In this document: positions 1 through 7,291 of the stretch, piece after piece | How positions within the stretch are numbered: the first letter of the stretch is position 1 | Layout: each line of letters begins with the position of its first letter | Source: an uncultured Paracoccaceae bacterium | Lineage (GTDB): Bacteria; Pseudomonadota; Alphaproteobacteria; Rhodobacterales; Rhodobacteraceae | NCBI GenBank assembly: GCA_937952085.1 | Contig: CALFYQ010000248.1 | Location: forward strand, 1-11,888 | Length of the DNA: 11,888 nucleotides | Direction: 5' to 3' | The notes under the pieces: model-generated | Told to the model about the DNA's origin: nothing | Seen by the model: the letters and a program-made list of their open reading frames with translations, nothing else | Database searches by the model: none | Position numbers and translations under genes: made by a program

Positions 1-702
1 GGCGGCCGCCACCGCTTCGGCGACGGCGACAGCGTTCGGGGTGTCGGAGTGGATGCAGATCGAGTCGGCCTTCACCGGAACGTCTTTGCCGTTGACGCTT
101 TCGGTCTTGCCCTCGTTGATCGCGCGCACGCAGCGCGCCGCAGCCGTGGCCGGGTCCACCGCGTGATGCTCCCGCGTGATGATCATCAGGCCTTCGTCGC
201 TGTAGTCGAGATCGGCGTAGTACTCGCCGACGAAGACATGGCCGCGCGCCGGATAGATCGTCTCGTGGAGCGAGTTGATGATGCCGAAGACCGGAACCTT
301 GAAGACGTCCGCCGCATCGGCGACGGCGTGGGCGATGTCCTCCATACGCGCCGCCATGCCGTAGAGCGAACCGTGCGGCTTGATGTGGTTCAGTTCCATC
401 CCCTCGGCGTCGAGGAAGCCTTTCAGCGCGCCGATCTGGTAGATCAGGCAGTTCGCCATCTCCTCCCGCGCCATCTTCATCTCACGCCGGCCGAAACCCT
501 GTAGATCCGGCAGCGACGGGTGCGCGCCGACCTTCACGCCGTGCTTTTTGGCGAGCCTCACGGTCGTCCGCATGTGGTTGAAGTCCGAGGCGTGGAAGCC
601 GCAGGCGACGTTGGCGACGTGGATGTGCGGCATCAGCCCGGCGTCGTCGCCGATACGGTAGAGGCCGAAGCTTTCGCCCATGTCGCAGTTGATCGTGGTC
701 AT
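1..702 (-). CDS. pxpA: LamB/YcsF family protein (5-oxoprolinase subunit A type), 3' end beyond window
   Basis: Family role: PxpA is the hydrolase-type subunit of the ATP-dependent prokaryotic 5-oxoprolinase, which opens 5-oxoproline to glutamate in the cytoplasm. The 234 visible residues run to position 1 without a stop; the family is about 245-255 residues, so only a short C-terminus is missing. Signatures seen: NCDMGESFG at residues 5-13, ACGFHASD at 33-40, GAHPSLPDL followed by GFGRR at 59-73, KPHGSLY at 108-114. The late motif reads ICIHSDTP, where relatives usually have VHGDTP, so this is a divergent member. The ATG at 702 is preceded by AGGGAGGA with an 8-nt spacer. It lies 28 bp after the last permease stop, hence is last in the visible importer operon. 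Context makes a substrate other than 5-oxoproline plausible, because its B/C-type partners sit with biotin carboxylase genes. Family is certain; substrate is inferred. Confidence 0.93.
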   Translation of the reverse strand, partial: MTTINCDMGESFGLYRIGDDAGLMPHIHVANVACGFHASDFNHMRTTVRLAKKHGVKVGAHPSLPDLQGFGRREMKMAREEMANCLIYQIGALKGFLDAEGMELNHIKPHGSLYGMAARMEDIAHAVADAADVFKVPVFGIINSLHETIYPARGHVFVGEYYADLDYSDEGLMIITREHHAVDPATAAARCVRAINEGKTESVNGKDVPVKADSICIHSDTPNAVAVAEAVAAA

Positions 703-730
703 CGGTTCAGTCCTCCCTGTGCGCCGCGCC

Positions 731-1723
731 CTACCGGGTCGCCGAGCGGAAGCGGTCGAGGAAGACCGCGAGGATGATCACGCCGCCAAGCACGATCATC
801 TGCACGTTGCCGTCGATCCGCGTGAGGTTCATGCCGTTCGAAAGCACGGTGACGAAGAGCGCCCCGAGCACCACCGAGGAGGCGCCGCCGACGCCGCCCC
901 GGAGGCTCACGCCGCCGATCACCGCCGCCGCGATGCTTTCGAGCGTCAGGTTGCCGCCGAGATTGGGTTCGCCCGAGCCGGTGCGCCCGGTCAGCATCAG
1001 CGCGCCGACCGCCGCCATGATCGAGCAGAGGACATAGGCCTGCGTCACGTAGCGCCGCGCCGGCAGGCCGGCGACCTCAGCCGCGCGCGGATTGGCCCCG
1101 ATGAGGAAGAGCCCTCGCCCGAAGACGGTATGCGCCAGGATGAAGTGGAGAACGATCAGCGCGATGGCCGCGATCAGGATCGGCGCCGGGATGCCGAAGA
1201 GTTCCCCGCTGTAGACGATGTTGGAGAATTCCCGCGGCACGTTGAAGACCGGCCGGCCATCCGAGGCCATGGTCGCCACGCCCATGCAGATGTTGAGGCT
1301 GCCGAGCGTCGCGACGAACGGGTTTACCCGGAAGATCGCCACCACGATCCCGTTGAAGAGGCCGCAGAGGACGCCGACGGTCAGCCCCATCGCGACGCCG
1401 CCGACAATGGCCAGCGCGTTCGCCTCCTCCGTCGCCAGCGAGCCCGTCATCACCAGCGCGGCCGTGACGCTCACCGCCGAGACGCAGGTGCCGAGCGAAA
1501 GATCGAACCCGCGGGTGATGATGACCAGCATCTGCGCCGAGGCGAAGATCGCGAGATAGCTCGCCTGGTTCAGGATGTTGGAAAGATTGCCGAGGGAGAG
1601 GACCCGGCTCTCCGCCGCCGAGAAGAGGATGAGGAGCGCGACCAGCGCGATCGGCAGCATCGCCTTCACGAGCGCCGCCGTCGGGGTGATGCGGCCCACC
1701 TCCCGGCCCGAGACGTCAGACAT
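731..1723 (-). CDS. ABC transporter permease, RbsC-like (second permease)
   Basis: Inner-membrane permease of the ribose/sugar-type importer family (BPD_transp_2), 330 residues, typical length. It is strongly hydrophobic with about 8-10 membrane segments, the first near residues 22-36. Family landmarks: GFDLSLG at 72-78 (the usual GxDLSVG after the second segment), NPFVATLGSL at 134-143, and SIAAAVIGGVSLRGGVG at 263-279, the cytoplasmic loop that contacts the ATPase. The ATG at 1723 overlaps the end of the upstream permease by 8 bp and has GGAGG with a 7-nt spacer, so translation is probably coupled. With the neighbouring permease it should form a heterodimeric channel. The substrate cannot be told from the sequence; this permease family carries sugars but also many non-sugar solutes. 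Confidence 0.93.
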   Translation of the reverse strand: MSDVSGREVGRITPTAALVKAMLPIALVALLILFSAAESRVLSLGNLSNILNQASYLAIFASAQMLVIITRGFDLSLGTCVSAVSVTAALVMTGSLATEEANALAIVGGVAMGLTVGVLCGLFNGIVVAIFRVNPFVATLGSLNICMGVATMASDGRPVFNVPREFSNIVYSGELFGIPAPILIAAIALIVLHFILAHTVFGRGLFLIGANPRAAEVAGLPARRYVTQAYVLCSIMAAVGALMLTGRTGSGEPNLGGNLTLESIAAAVIGGVSLRGGVGGASSVVLGALFVTVLSNGMNLTRIDGNVQMIVLGGVIILAVFLDRFRSATR

Positions 1724-2738
1724 GGCCGCGCCTCCGCCGGGCGAGTTCCTCGAGCGCGGCGGCCGCGACGAGGACGATGCCGAGGATCACCACCTGCATC
1801 TTGGAATCGACCCGCAGGAGGTTCATCGCGTTGGTGAGGATCGAGAGGAAGAGGGCGCCGAGCGCGACCAGCTCCACCCGCCCGACGCCGCCGCGGAGCG
1901 AGACGCCGGCGATCACCGCCGCGGCGATGGATTGCAGCATCATCGAGTTGCCGCCCATCGAGGCCTGGCCGGAGCCGAGCCGCGCCGTCATCAGCACCGC
2001 AGCGGTGGAGGCGAGCATCGAGCAGAGCACATAGGCGAGGATCACGTTCCGCCGCGCCGGCACGCCCGAGACGATCGCCGCCTGGAGGTTGCCGCCGACC
2101 GCGTAGAGATAGCGGCCGAGCCGCGTCCGCGTCTGCACGAACCAGACGAGAAGGATGATGACGAGGGCGATGTAGACGGTGGTCGGCAACCCGAACCAGA
2201 GCGCGCGGCCGAAATCGGTCACGAACCCGTCCGGCATGCCGTAGACTGGAATGCCCTGGGTCAGAAGAAGCGCCAGCCCTGTGGCGATGGAGAGCGTACC
2301 GAGCGTCACCATGAAGGGCGAGACCCGGAGATAGGCGACGCAGAGCCCGTTGATGAGGCCGATGAAGAGCCCGCAGCCAAGGCCGCACAGGACGCCGAGC
2401 GGAATGATGATGGCGTTCTGCTCGGGGAACATCACGCCGAGCGCGGCCATCGATTTGGCCATCACCGTGCTCGTCAGCGCGATCACCGCGCCGACCGAAA
2501 GGTCGAAGCCGGCGACGATCAGCACCAGCATCTGCCCCGCCGCGACGATGGCGAGGAAGGAGGTGGAGCGGAGCACGTTGAAGAGGTTGTTGAGGCCGAA
2601 GAACTTCTGCTCGAATACGGCCATGAAGGCGACGCTGAGGAAGAGGAGAAGCGGCAGGAGGCCGACGCGCATGATCTGCTGCGCCACCGCCTCGCCGCCG
2701 AGGCCGGGCCGTCCCGCGCCGTAGGCGCTTTCGCTCAT
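1716..2738 (-). CDS. ABC transporter permease, RbsC-like (first permease)
   Basis: Inner-membrane permease of the same family as its downstream neighbour, 340 residues. It shows GFDLSVG at 77-83, SPFMVTLGTLS at 140-150 and SIAAAVIAGVSLRGGVG at 270-286. The last motif is nearly identical to that of the other permease, but the rest of the two proteins is well diverged, pointing to an old duplication and an obligate heterodimer rather than a recent copy. The C-terminus is basic (ELARRRRGHV), as expected for a cytoplasmic tail. The ATG at 2738 overlaps the ATPase stop as ATGA and is preceded by GGGGAG at about 8 nt, so start choice is firm and coupling likely. Confidence 0.93.
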   Translation of the reverse strand: MSESAYGAGRPGLGGEAVAQQIMRVGLLPLLLFLSVAFMAVFEQKFFGLNNLFNVLRSTSFLAIVAAGQMLVLIVAGFDLSVGAVIALTSTVMAKSMAALGVMFPEQNAIIIPLGVLCGLGCGLFIGLINGLCVAYLRVSPFMVTLGTLSIATGLALLLTQGIPVYGMPDGFVTDFGRALWFGLPTTVYIALVIILLVWFVQTRTRLGRYLYAVGGNLQAAIVSGVPARRNVILAYVLCSMLASTAAVLMTARLGSGQASMGGNSMMLQSIAAAVIAGVSLRGGVGRVELVALGALFLSILTNAMNLLRVDSKMQVVILGIVLVAAAALEELARRRRGHV

Positions 2739-4330
2739 GCCGCGTTCTCCCCGGCTTCGTCTTCGCGGAAGAAGGAGGCGAGCACCGTCTGCTCCTCGAT
2801 CTCGTCGCCGGTCAGCTCCGCCACCATGCGGCCGCGATGCATCACGTAGAGCCGGTTCGAGAGGTTCATCACCTCCGGCAACTCGGAGGAGACCAGCACG
2901 ATCGCCGCGCCCTCGGCGACGAGCCGCCGCATCAGCTCGTAGACCTCCACCTTCGCGCCCACGTCGATGCCGACGGTCGGCTCGTCGAAAAGGAAAATCC
3001 GCGTCTCCCGCGTCAGACCGCGGGCGAGCATCACCTTCTGGCGGTTGCCGCCGGAGAGGTTCCCCACAGCGCGCTCGATGTTGGGCGGCCGGAGCGCGAG
3101 CTGATCGACGATCTCCCGCACGATCTTCCGCTCGCCGAGCCGGCGGATCACCGCGAGCTTGGCGAAGCGGTCGAGCGCCAGCGCCGAGATCGAGACGTTC
3201 TCCCGAATCGGCCGGTCGAGCGCGAGGCCCTCGGCGACCCGGTCCGACGGGAAATAGCAGAGGCCGCGGTCGAGGCTCGCGGCCGGGTCCGGCTCCTCAT
3301 AGGCGTCGCCGGCGACGATGATCTCGCCCGACTCGATGGCTTCGAGCCCGTAGATGGCGCGGATCAGCTCCGACTTGCCGCAGCCCACGAGCCCGGCGAT
3401 GCCGGTGATCTCCCCGGCGCGGGCGTAGAAATCGACGCCGAGCACGCCGCCGTCTTCGAGCGTGAGGCCCTGGACCTCCAGGAGCCGTTCGGCGGGCTTG
3501 TGATCGACATGGGGGAAGAGGAGGTCGATCTTGCGGCCGGTCATCAGTTCGACCAGTTCGCTCTCGCCGACGCCCTCGGCCTCCACCGTCTTCACCAGCT
3601 TGCCGTCGCGAAGCACCGTGATGCGGTCGGCGAGCTGGCGGATCTCCGCCATGCGGTGCGAGACGTAGATGATGCCGACGCCTGAGGCCTTCAGCTCCGC
3701 CACCAGCTCGAAAAGGCGCGACGCCTCCCGCTCGGTCAGCGAGGCGGTCGGTTCGTCGAGGATCAGCACCTTGACCTCGCCCATCAGCGCCTTGGCGATC
3801 TCGGTCATCTGCTGGTGCGCGCGGGAGAGGTCGGCGACCTTGCGGCCCGGTTCGAGATCGAAGCCGAGATCGGCGATGATCTTCGCCGCCCGGCTCTTCA
3901 TCGCGCCGCGGTCCAGCACGCCGCCGCGCGCGATCTCCCGCCCGAGGAAGAGATTGGCCTCGACGGTCATCTCGGGAACGAGGGAGAATTCCTGGAAAAC
4001 CGGGCTGACGCCCTCGACCCGGGCGCGGTGCGGCGTGAGCCCGCGAACCGGCGCGCCCATCAGGCGGTATTCGCCCGAATCCTGCGCGAACGTGCCCGCG
4101 ATGATGTTGATGAGGGTGGATTTTCCGGCGCCATTCTCCCCGAAGAGGACGTGAACCTCGCCGGGCCGCAACTCGAAATCCACGTTGTCCAGCGCCTTCA
4201 CGCCGGGGAAGGCCTTCGAGACGCCGCGCATCTCGATCAGGGGAGCGCGCGCCGTCGGTCCCGACGGCGCGCCTGCGTCATGGCTCCGCGGAAGGGTCCG
4301 CGGAGCCGCATTGTCGACGGTCGCCGTCAC
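2735..4330 (-). CDS. ABC transporter ATP-binding protein, two nucleotide-binding domains (RbsA/MglA type)
   Basis: Cytoplasmic ATPase that drives the two permeases; 531 residues with two fused ATP-binding domains. Domain 1: Walker A GENGAGKST at 64-72, degenerate signature LSRAHQQM at 168-175, Walker B VLILDEPTASLT at 188-199, switch His225. Domain 2: Walker A-like GLVGCGKSE at 313-321, signature LSGGNRQK at 425-432, Walker B IFLFDEPTVGID at 445-456. SSEL at 481-484 replaces the switch His, as is normal for this family. Domain 2 keeps the Walker A lysine, which many RbsA-type second domains change to Arg. The start is a GTG at 4330 overlapping the binding-protein stop as GTGA; no ATG lies between it and the conserved start of domain 1 (about residue 31). 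This gives a Pro/Ala-rich N-terminal extension of about 30 residues; the true start could be a little later. Confidence 0.95.
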   Translation of the reverse strand: MTATVDNAAPRTLPRSHDAGAPSGPTARAPLIEMRGVSKAFPGVKALDNVDFELRPGEVHVLFGENGAGKSTLINIIAGTFAQDSGEYRLMGAPVRGLTPHRARVEGVSPVFQEFSLVPEMTVEANLFLGREIARGGVLDRGAMKSRAAKIIADLGFDLEPGRKVADLSRAHQQMTEIAKALMGEVKVLILDEPTASLTEREASRLFELVAELKASGVGIIYVSHRMAEIRQLADRITVLRDGKLVKTVEAEGVGESELVELMTGRKIDLLFPHVDHKPAERLLEVQGLTLEDGGVLGVDFYARAGEITGIAGLVGCGKSELIRAIYGLEAIESGEIIVAGDAYEEPDPAASLDRGLCYFPSDRVAEGLALDRPIRENVSISALALDRFAKLAVIRRLGERKIVREIVDQLALRPPNIERAVGNLSGGNRQKVMLARGLTRETRIFLFDEPTVGIDVGAKVEVYELMRRLVAEGAAIVLVSSELPEVMNLSNRLYVMHRGRMVAELTGDEIEEQTVLASFFREDEAGENAA

Positions 4331-5397
4331 TTAGCCTCGACGGAGTATTCGGGGCTCCAGTTCGCCGGCGCGAGCACCTGGGTCATGTCGATGGAGTCGA
4401 CCGTGCCCTTGGCGATCATGTCCGGGATCGGCTTCACGAAGGAGATGACCGGCTGGCCCTCGAGGGCGCGCACGGCCATGTCGATCGCCACCCGGCCTTC
4501 CAGCACCGGATACTGCGTGGCGAAGCCGAGGATGTCGCCGCGGTTCAGCGCGTCGAGCATCGCCTGGTTCTCGTAGGACGACATGATCTTGATCTCGCCG
4601 ATGCGGCCAACCTCGGCCACCGCGGCGATTGCGGCCTCGGCGGTCGGCGCCGTGCCCCAGATCACGTCCATCTCCGGATAGGCCTGCAGCGCGTCCTGGA
4701 TCAGCTGGAGCTGAACGGAAACGCCGGAATCGCCGAACTTCTCGTCGAGCAGCTTCACGTTCGGCGCGTCCTTGATGGCGCGCTTGAAGCCGTCGTTGAA
4801 GCTCTCGGCCCAGCCCGAACCGGCCGGCCCGGGGAAGTTGACCACGTTCGCCTCGGCGCCGTTCAGGTCCTTCAGCAGATAAGCGCCGGTCTGCTCGCCC
4901 ATCGTGTCGAACTCGACGAACATCTTGGCGGTGGTCTTCGCCTCGGAGACCGGGTTCACGGTCGAGATCACCGGCTTGCCGGCCTTGATCCCTTCCTCGA
5001 ACTTCAGCGCCAGGCCCGCCTCGGAGATCGCGCCGATCACGATGGCGTCGAAGTCGCCCGCCATGCAGTCGTCGAACTGCGAGAGCTGCCGCGGCAGGTT
5101 CTCGTAACCGCCGGCCTCGAACAGCGTCATGTTGACGTTCTGGCGCTTCGCCTCCTCGACGATGCCGTAAGCGACGGCGACCCAGAAGCTGTCCTTCATG
5201 TGCGGGAAGAGGACGCAGATGTTCCAGGGCTTCGAGGCCTTCTCGAGCGGAGAATACTCCGTCTCGACATTCGAGCCGCCGGAGGCGTCGTAGACCTTCA
5301 CCGGCCACCAGTTTTCGGCCTGTGCCGCACCGCCGAGCGCGGCCATTCCGGCCAGCGCCGTCGCGCCGCAAAGCGCGCGCTTCCAAGTCTGTTTCAT
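4327..5397 (-). CDS. TorT-like periplasmic substrate-binding protein of the ABC importer
   Basis: Secreted binding protein that should capture the solute and deliver it to the permeases. A signal peptide covers residues 1-27 (KR, hydrophobic Ala/Leu/Gly stretch, AQA before ENWWPV). The mature part is a periplasmic-binding-protein fold; residues about 55-115 resemble E. coli TorT (remembered sequence): PWNICVLFPHMKDSFW, then LFEAGGYENLPRQLSQFDDC, against WKLCALYPSLKDSYW and LEAGGYSQLATQQAQIDQC. E. coli TorT senses trimethylamine N-oxide together with the kinase TorS. Here the gene instead leads a complete importer operon and no TorS is in the window, so a transport role is inferred. I chose the ATG at 5397 because AAGGAG stands 7 nt before it; a GTG at 5415 in frame would place that ribosome site inside the gene. 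356 residues. The ligand is unknown; a small N-containing solute is a guess from TorT. Confidence 0.93.
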   Translation of the reverse strand: MKQTWKRALCGATALAGMAALGGAAQAENWWPVKVYDASGGSNVETEYSPLEKASKPWNICVLFPHMKDSFWVAVAYGIVEEAKRQNVNMTLFEAGGYENLPRQLSQFDDCMAGDFDAIVIGAISEAGLALKFEEGIKAGKPVISTVNPVSEAKTTAKMFVEFDTMGEQTGAYLLKDLNGAEANVVNFPGPAGSGWAESFNDGFKRAIKDAPNVKLLDEKFGDSGVSVQLQLIQDALQAYPEMDVIWGTAPTAEAAIAAVAEVGRIGEIKIMSSYENQAMLDALNRGDILGFATQYPVLEGRVAIDMAVRALEGQPVISFVKPIPDMIAKGTVDSIDMTQVLAPANWSPEYSVEAK

Positions 5398-5468
5398 GGT
5401 TGGGCTCCTTGTCACATCCCTGTCGCGGTGCGGCGCGAACGCCTCCGGCCGCCTTTCACTGACGGTTA

Positions 5469-5498
5469 ACTTCAGGCGCCCCGGCAGGCGCTTGTCAA
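5469..5498 (-). promoter_or_regulatory. Candidate promoter of the importer operon
   Basis: A perfect TTGACA -35 box lies on the minus strand at 5498-5493, followed after 18 bp by TGAAGT, a weak -10 (3 of 6). The operator lies just upstream of this -35 box. The -35 assignment is attractive; the -10 is uncertain. Confidence 0.25.
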
Positions 5499-5519
5499 CG
5501 ATTGGTTCGCCCGTATGGT
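5492..5519 (+). promoter_or_regulatory. Candidate promoter of the GntR regulator
   Basis: TTGTCA at 5492-5497 (5 of 6 to TTGACA), a 16-bp spacer, then TATGGT at 5514-5519 (4 of 6 to TATAAT). The expected start of transcription would fall inside the operator palindrome, so regulator binding would block this promoter (autorepression). Consensus match by eye only. Confidence 0.35.
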
Positions 5520-5536
5520 ATTTGGTATACCAAATA
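5519..5536. promoter_or_regulatory. Operator palindrome, probable GntR binding site
   Basis: TATTTGGTATACCAAATA is a perfect 18-bp inverted repeat in otherwise GC-rich DNA. Its core TGGTATACCA fits the tNGTnnACNa pattern known for FadR/FCD-type GntR regulators. A further half-site-like ATGGTAT sits immediately before it at 5515-5521. It lies 38 bp before the GTG start of the GntR gene and 121 bp before the importer start. No similar site was seen upstream of the carboxylase operon (11649-11784). Confidence 0.8.
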
Positions 5537-5574
5537 GCGCAGGCGCCAGCCGGCGCAGCGGAGGAAAGACAGCC

Positions 5575-6288
5575 GTGGGCGGAGCGGCCACACGCGATAC
5601 GGGAAAGGTGCGGGCGATCCGCGCCCTGTCGCGCGACACGCTGCGCGACAGGGTCTATGACGGGCTGCGCGCGCAGATCCTCGCCGGCGGCTTCGAGCCG
5701 GGCGAGGCGCTGAACGTACGCAATCTCGCCGCCATGTTCGGCACCAGCCCGACCCCGGTGCGCGAAGCGTTGCAGATTCTCGTCGCCGAGCGTGCGCTTT
5801 CGGCGGAACCGAATCGCTCCTATCGCGTGCCCTCGGTTTCACATGACGCGTTCATCGAGACGCGGGACATGCGGGCGGAACTTGAGGGCCTGCTGGCGGA
5901 GCGCGCGGCCTCCCGCGCCGGGCCCGCGGTGCTGCGCCGGCTCGAACAGGCGATCGCGCGGATGACGAAGGCGATCGACGCGCAAGACCGGAAGTCCTAC
6001 CTCGCGGCCAACCAGAGCTTCCACTTCACCATCTACGCCGCCGCCGACGCGCCGATCATCCTCGCCACCATCGGCACGCTATGGTTGCAGATCGGCCCGA
6101 CGCTGAACATGATGTTCGACGGGTTCGACCTGGTGGCGGACCTGCAGGACAACCACAACGCCGCCGTCGCCGCCTTGCGTGCCGGCGACGGAGAGGCGGC
6201 GCGGCAGGCGATTCGGAAAGACATTCTCGAAGCCGGGTCCTTTGTCGGCCGCCGCATCGCGACCGGCGAGGAATCGAGCGCCGGCTGA
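5575..6288 (+). CDS. GntR family transcriptional regulator, FCD (FadR) subfamily
   Basis: DNA-binding, ligand-responsive regulator of 237 residues, typical for the subfamily. Residues about 22-87 form the winged helix-turn-helix, with FGTSPTPVREAL at 55-66 as the hallmark recognition segment. Residues about 91-222 form the helical FCD effector domain, with FH at 149-150 and DNH at 192-194 as likely metal or ligand positions. Two usual metal-ligand positions look changed: Asn146 where Asp is common, and Asp216 where His is common. The start is taken as GTG 5575, preceded by GGAGGA; an ATG at 5515 in the same frame would put the operator palindrome inside the coding region. It is divergent from the importer operon and convergent with the carboxylase operon, so it probably controls this locus. 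The effector is likely the imported compound or a product (inference). Confidence 0.92.
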   Translation: MGGAATRDTGKVRAIRALSRDTLRDRVYDGLRAQILAGGFEPGEALNVRNLAAMFGTSPTPVREALQILVAERALSAEPNRSYRVPSVSHDAFIETRDMRAELEGLLAERAASRAGPAVLRRLEQAIARMTKAIDAQDRKSYLAANQSFHFTIYAAADAPIILATIGTLWLQIGPTLNMMFDGFDLVADLQDNHNAAVAALRAGDGEAARQAIRKDILEAGSFVGRRIATGEESSAG

Positions 6289-6311
6289 CCCGCCCCGGTC
6301 AGCCGGGCGGG
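6281..6311. terminator. Bidirectional hairpin between convergent genes
   Basis: A perfect 10-bp inverted repeat, CCGGCTGACC at 6281-6290 and GGTCAGCCGG at 6297-6306, closes a 6-nt loop. The two stop codons (TGA of the GntR gene, 6286-6288; TGA of the minus-strand gene, 6301-6299) sit in opposite arms. A second, overlapping stem of about 9 bp with one bulge can form between 6289-6298 and 6303-6311. Neither strand has a following T-run, so it may be a weak terminator or an mRNA 3'-end stabiliser. Confidence 0.5.
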
Positions 6312-7282
6312 ACGAGGCTCGCCGCACTCGCCAGCGCGTCCTGCGCCCGCCGCAGCGCCTGCGCCCCCTCCACCGTAACGGCGTGGAAGCGGTAGATCTC
6401 GTTCGGGCGAGACTGGCCGAGCTTCCAGAACGCCGCCGTTATGACCGTGTAGGGGTTGATGAACCCCCCCGCCGAGGGGCCGTCGTTCACCAGAATGATC
6501 GGCGTCGCGCCGGCGAGGTTTACGGCGCCGAACGGATAGCCGTGGTCGATGATGTTCGACGGGTCGTCGCCGTTTTCCGGGGGCTTCTGCGTGGCGCGGG
6601 GCGCGAAGCTCCATTCCGGGCCGGAAAGGCGGAAGCCGGTGCGGTTCGCCTTCGCCGTCACCTTCCAGTCGGAAGAGAGAAACCGCGCCTGTCCGGCCTC
6701 GTCGATCCAGTCGTCATCCGGGCCGGGGACGACCTCGATCGTCCAGCGCCCGTCCGTCGGGAAGGCGGGCCGCGCCGCCGGCGCGACGCTGGTTCCCGCC
6801 ACGGGGCCGTCGCTCGCCGGGCCGAGCGGCAGGCGCTGGCCGGCCTTGATCGCATGGCCCTCCATGCCGCCCACCCCCGCCATGTGGAAGGTCGAGCGGC
6901 TGCCGAGGACGACCGGAACGTCGATCCCGCCCGAGACGGCGAGATAACCGCGTGCGCCGGTCAGCGCCGGGCCGAGCGCCAGCACCTGCCCCGCCGAAAC
7001 CGCGATGGTGGTCCAGAGCGGAACCTGCGCGCCGTCCAGTGTCGGGCGCATGTCGGCGCCGGTGACGGCGACGCGCGCCGGCGCGTCGAAGCGGAGCGTC
7101 GGGCCGAGGAACTGGCATTCGAGCGCCGCCGCCTCCGGCGCGTTGCCGACGAGCACGTTGGCGAGGCGGAAGGACCAGCGGTCCATCGGCCCAGAGGGCG
7201 GAAAGCCCTGCTCCCAATATCCGACCCTTCCCGGCAGATCCTGCACGGAGGTTTCGAGACCGGGGGCGATCACCTCGATCAT
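6299..7282 (-). CDS. KipA/PxpC-family carboxyltransferase subunit, urea-carboxylase-like (pair 1)
   Basis: Second half of a biotin-dependent carboxyltransferase (the CT_A_B / allophanate hydrolase subunit 2 fold), 327 residues, cytoplasmic. Landmarks: TSVQDLPGRVGYW at 11-23, PPSGPMD at 28-34, LANVLVGN at 40-47, GGIDVPVVLGSRST at 118-131, DPSNI at 240-244, DGPSAGGF at 267-274, WKLGQ at 286-290. The motifs QDxPGRxGYW, PPSGPMD, DGPSxGGF and WKxGQ are what I recall from the matching part of urea carboxylase; PxpC proteins usually have a QDLGRxG form. I therefore infer carboxyl transfer from biotin to a nitrogen atom of a small substrate. It is last in its operon; the upstream KipI-type stop TAG is part of its AGGAGG ribosome site, 5 nt before the ATG. 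The usual database name would be 5-oxoprolinase subunit C family protein. Confidence 0.88.
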   Translation of the reverse strand: MIEVIAPGLETSVQDLPGRVGYWEQGFPPSGPMDRWSFRLANVLVGNAPEAAALECQFLGPTLRFDAPARVAVTGADMRPTLDGAQVPLWTTIAVSAGQVLALGPALTGARGYLAVSGGIDVPVVLGSRSTFHMAGVGGMEGHAIKAGQRLPLGPASDGPVAGTSVAPAARPAFPTDGRWTIEVVPGPDDDWIDEAGQARFLSSDWKVTAKANRTGFRLSGPEWSFAPRATQKPPENGDDPSNIIDHGYPFGAVNLAGATPIILVNDGPSAGGFINPYTVITAAFWKLGQSRPNEIYRFHAVTVEGAQALRRAQDALASAASLVPPG

Positions 7283-7291
7283 GCGCGCCTC

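Larger units (their letters stand above)
5398..5574. promoter_or_regulatory. Divergent intergenic control region between importer operon and GntR gene
   Basis: This 177-bp gap separates the two divergent start codons and should hold both promoters. It contains the 18-bp operator palindrome, a shared TTGTCAA core at 5492-5498 that can act as a -35 box on either strand, and two short direct copies of CAGGCGC at 5473 and 5485. The ribosome sites of the two genes lie at its edges: AAGGAG on the minus strand at 5405-5410 and GGAGGA on the plus strand at 5560-5565. The layout is the classic one for a local regulator controlling itself and the neighbouring transport operon. Confidence 0.7.

Noticed and set aside
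680..2849. Long plus-strand open frames opposite the two permease genes
   Set aside because: Low-complexity Arg/Asp/His/Glu-rich translations with no family resemblance and no convincing ribosome sites; shadows of the permease genes.
4327..5397. Part of a TorS/TorR/TorT TMAO respiration locus
   Set aside because: No sensor kinase, response regulator, TorC or TorA gene is visible; the neighbours are ABC transporter genes.
5473..5547. Three copies of CAGGCGC (5473, 5485, 5540) as possible regulator sites
   Set aside because: Short, GC-rich and irregularly spaced; such words are common in this composition and do not form a palindrome.
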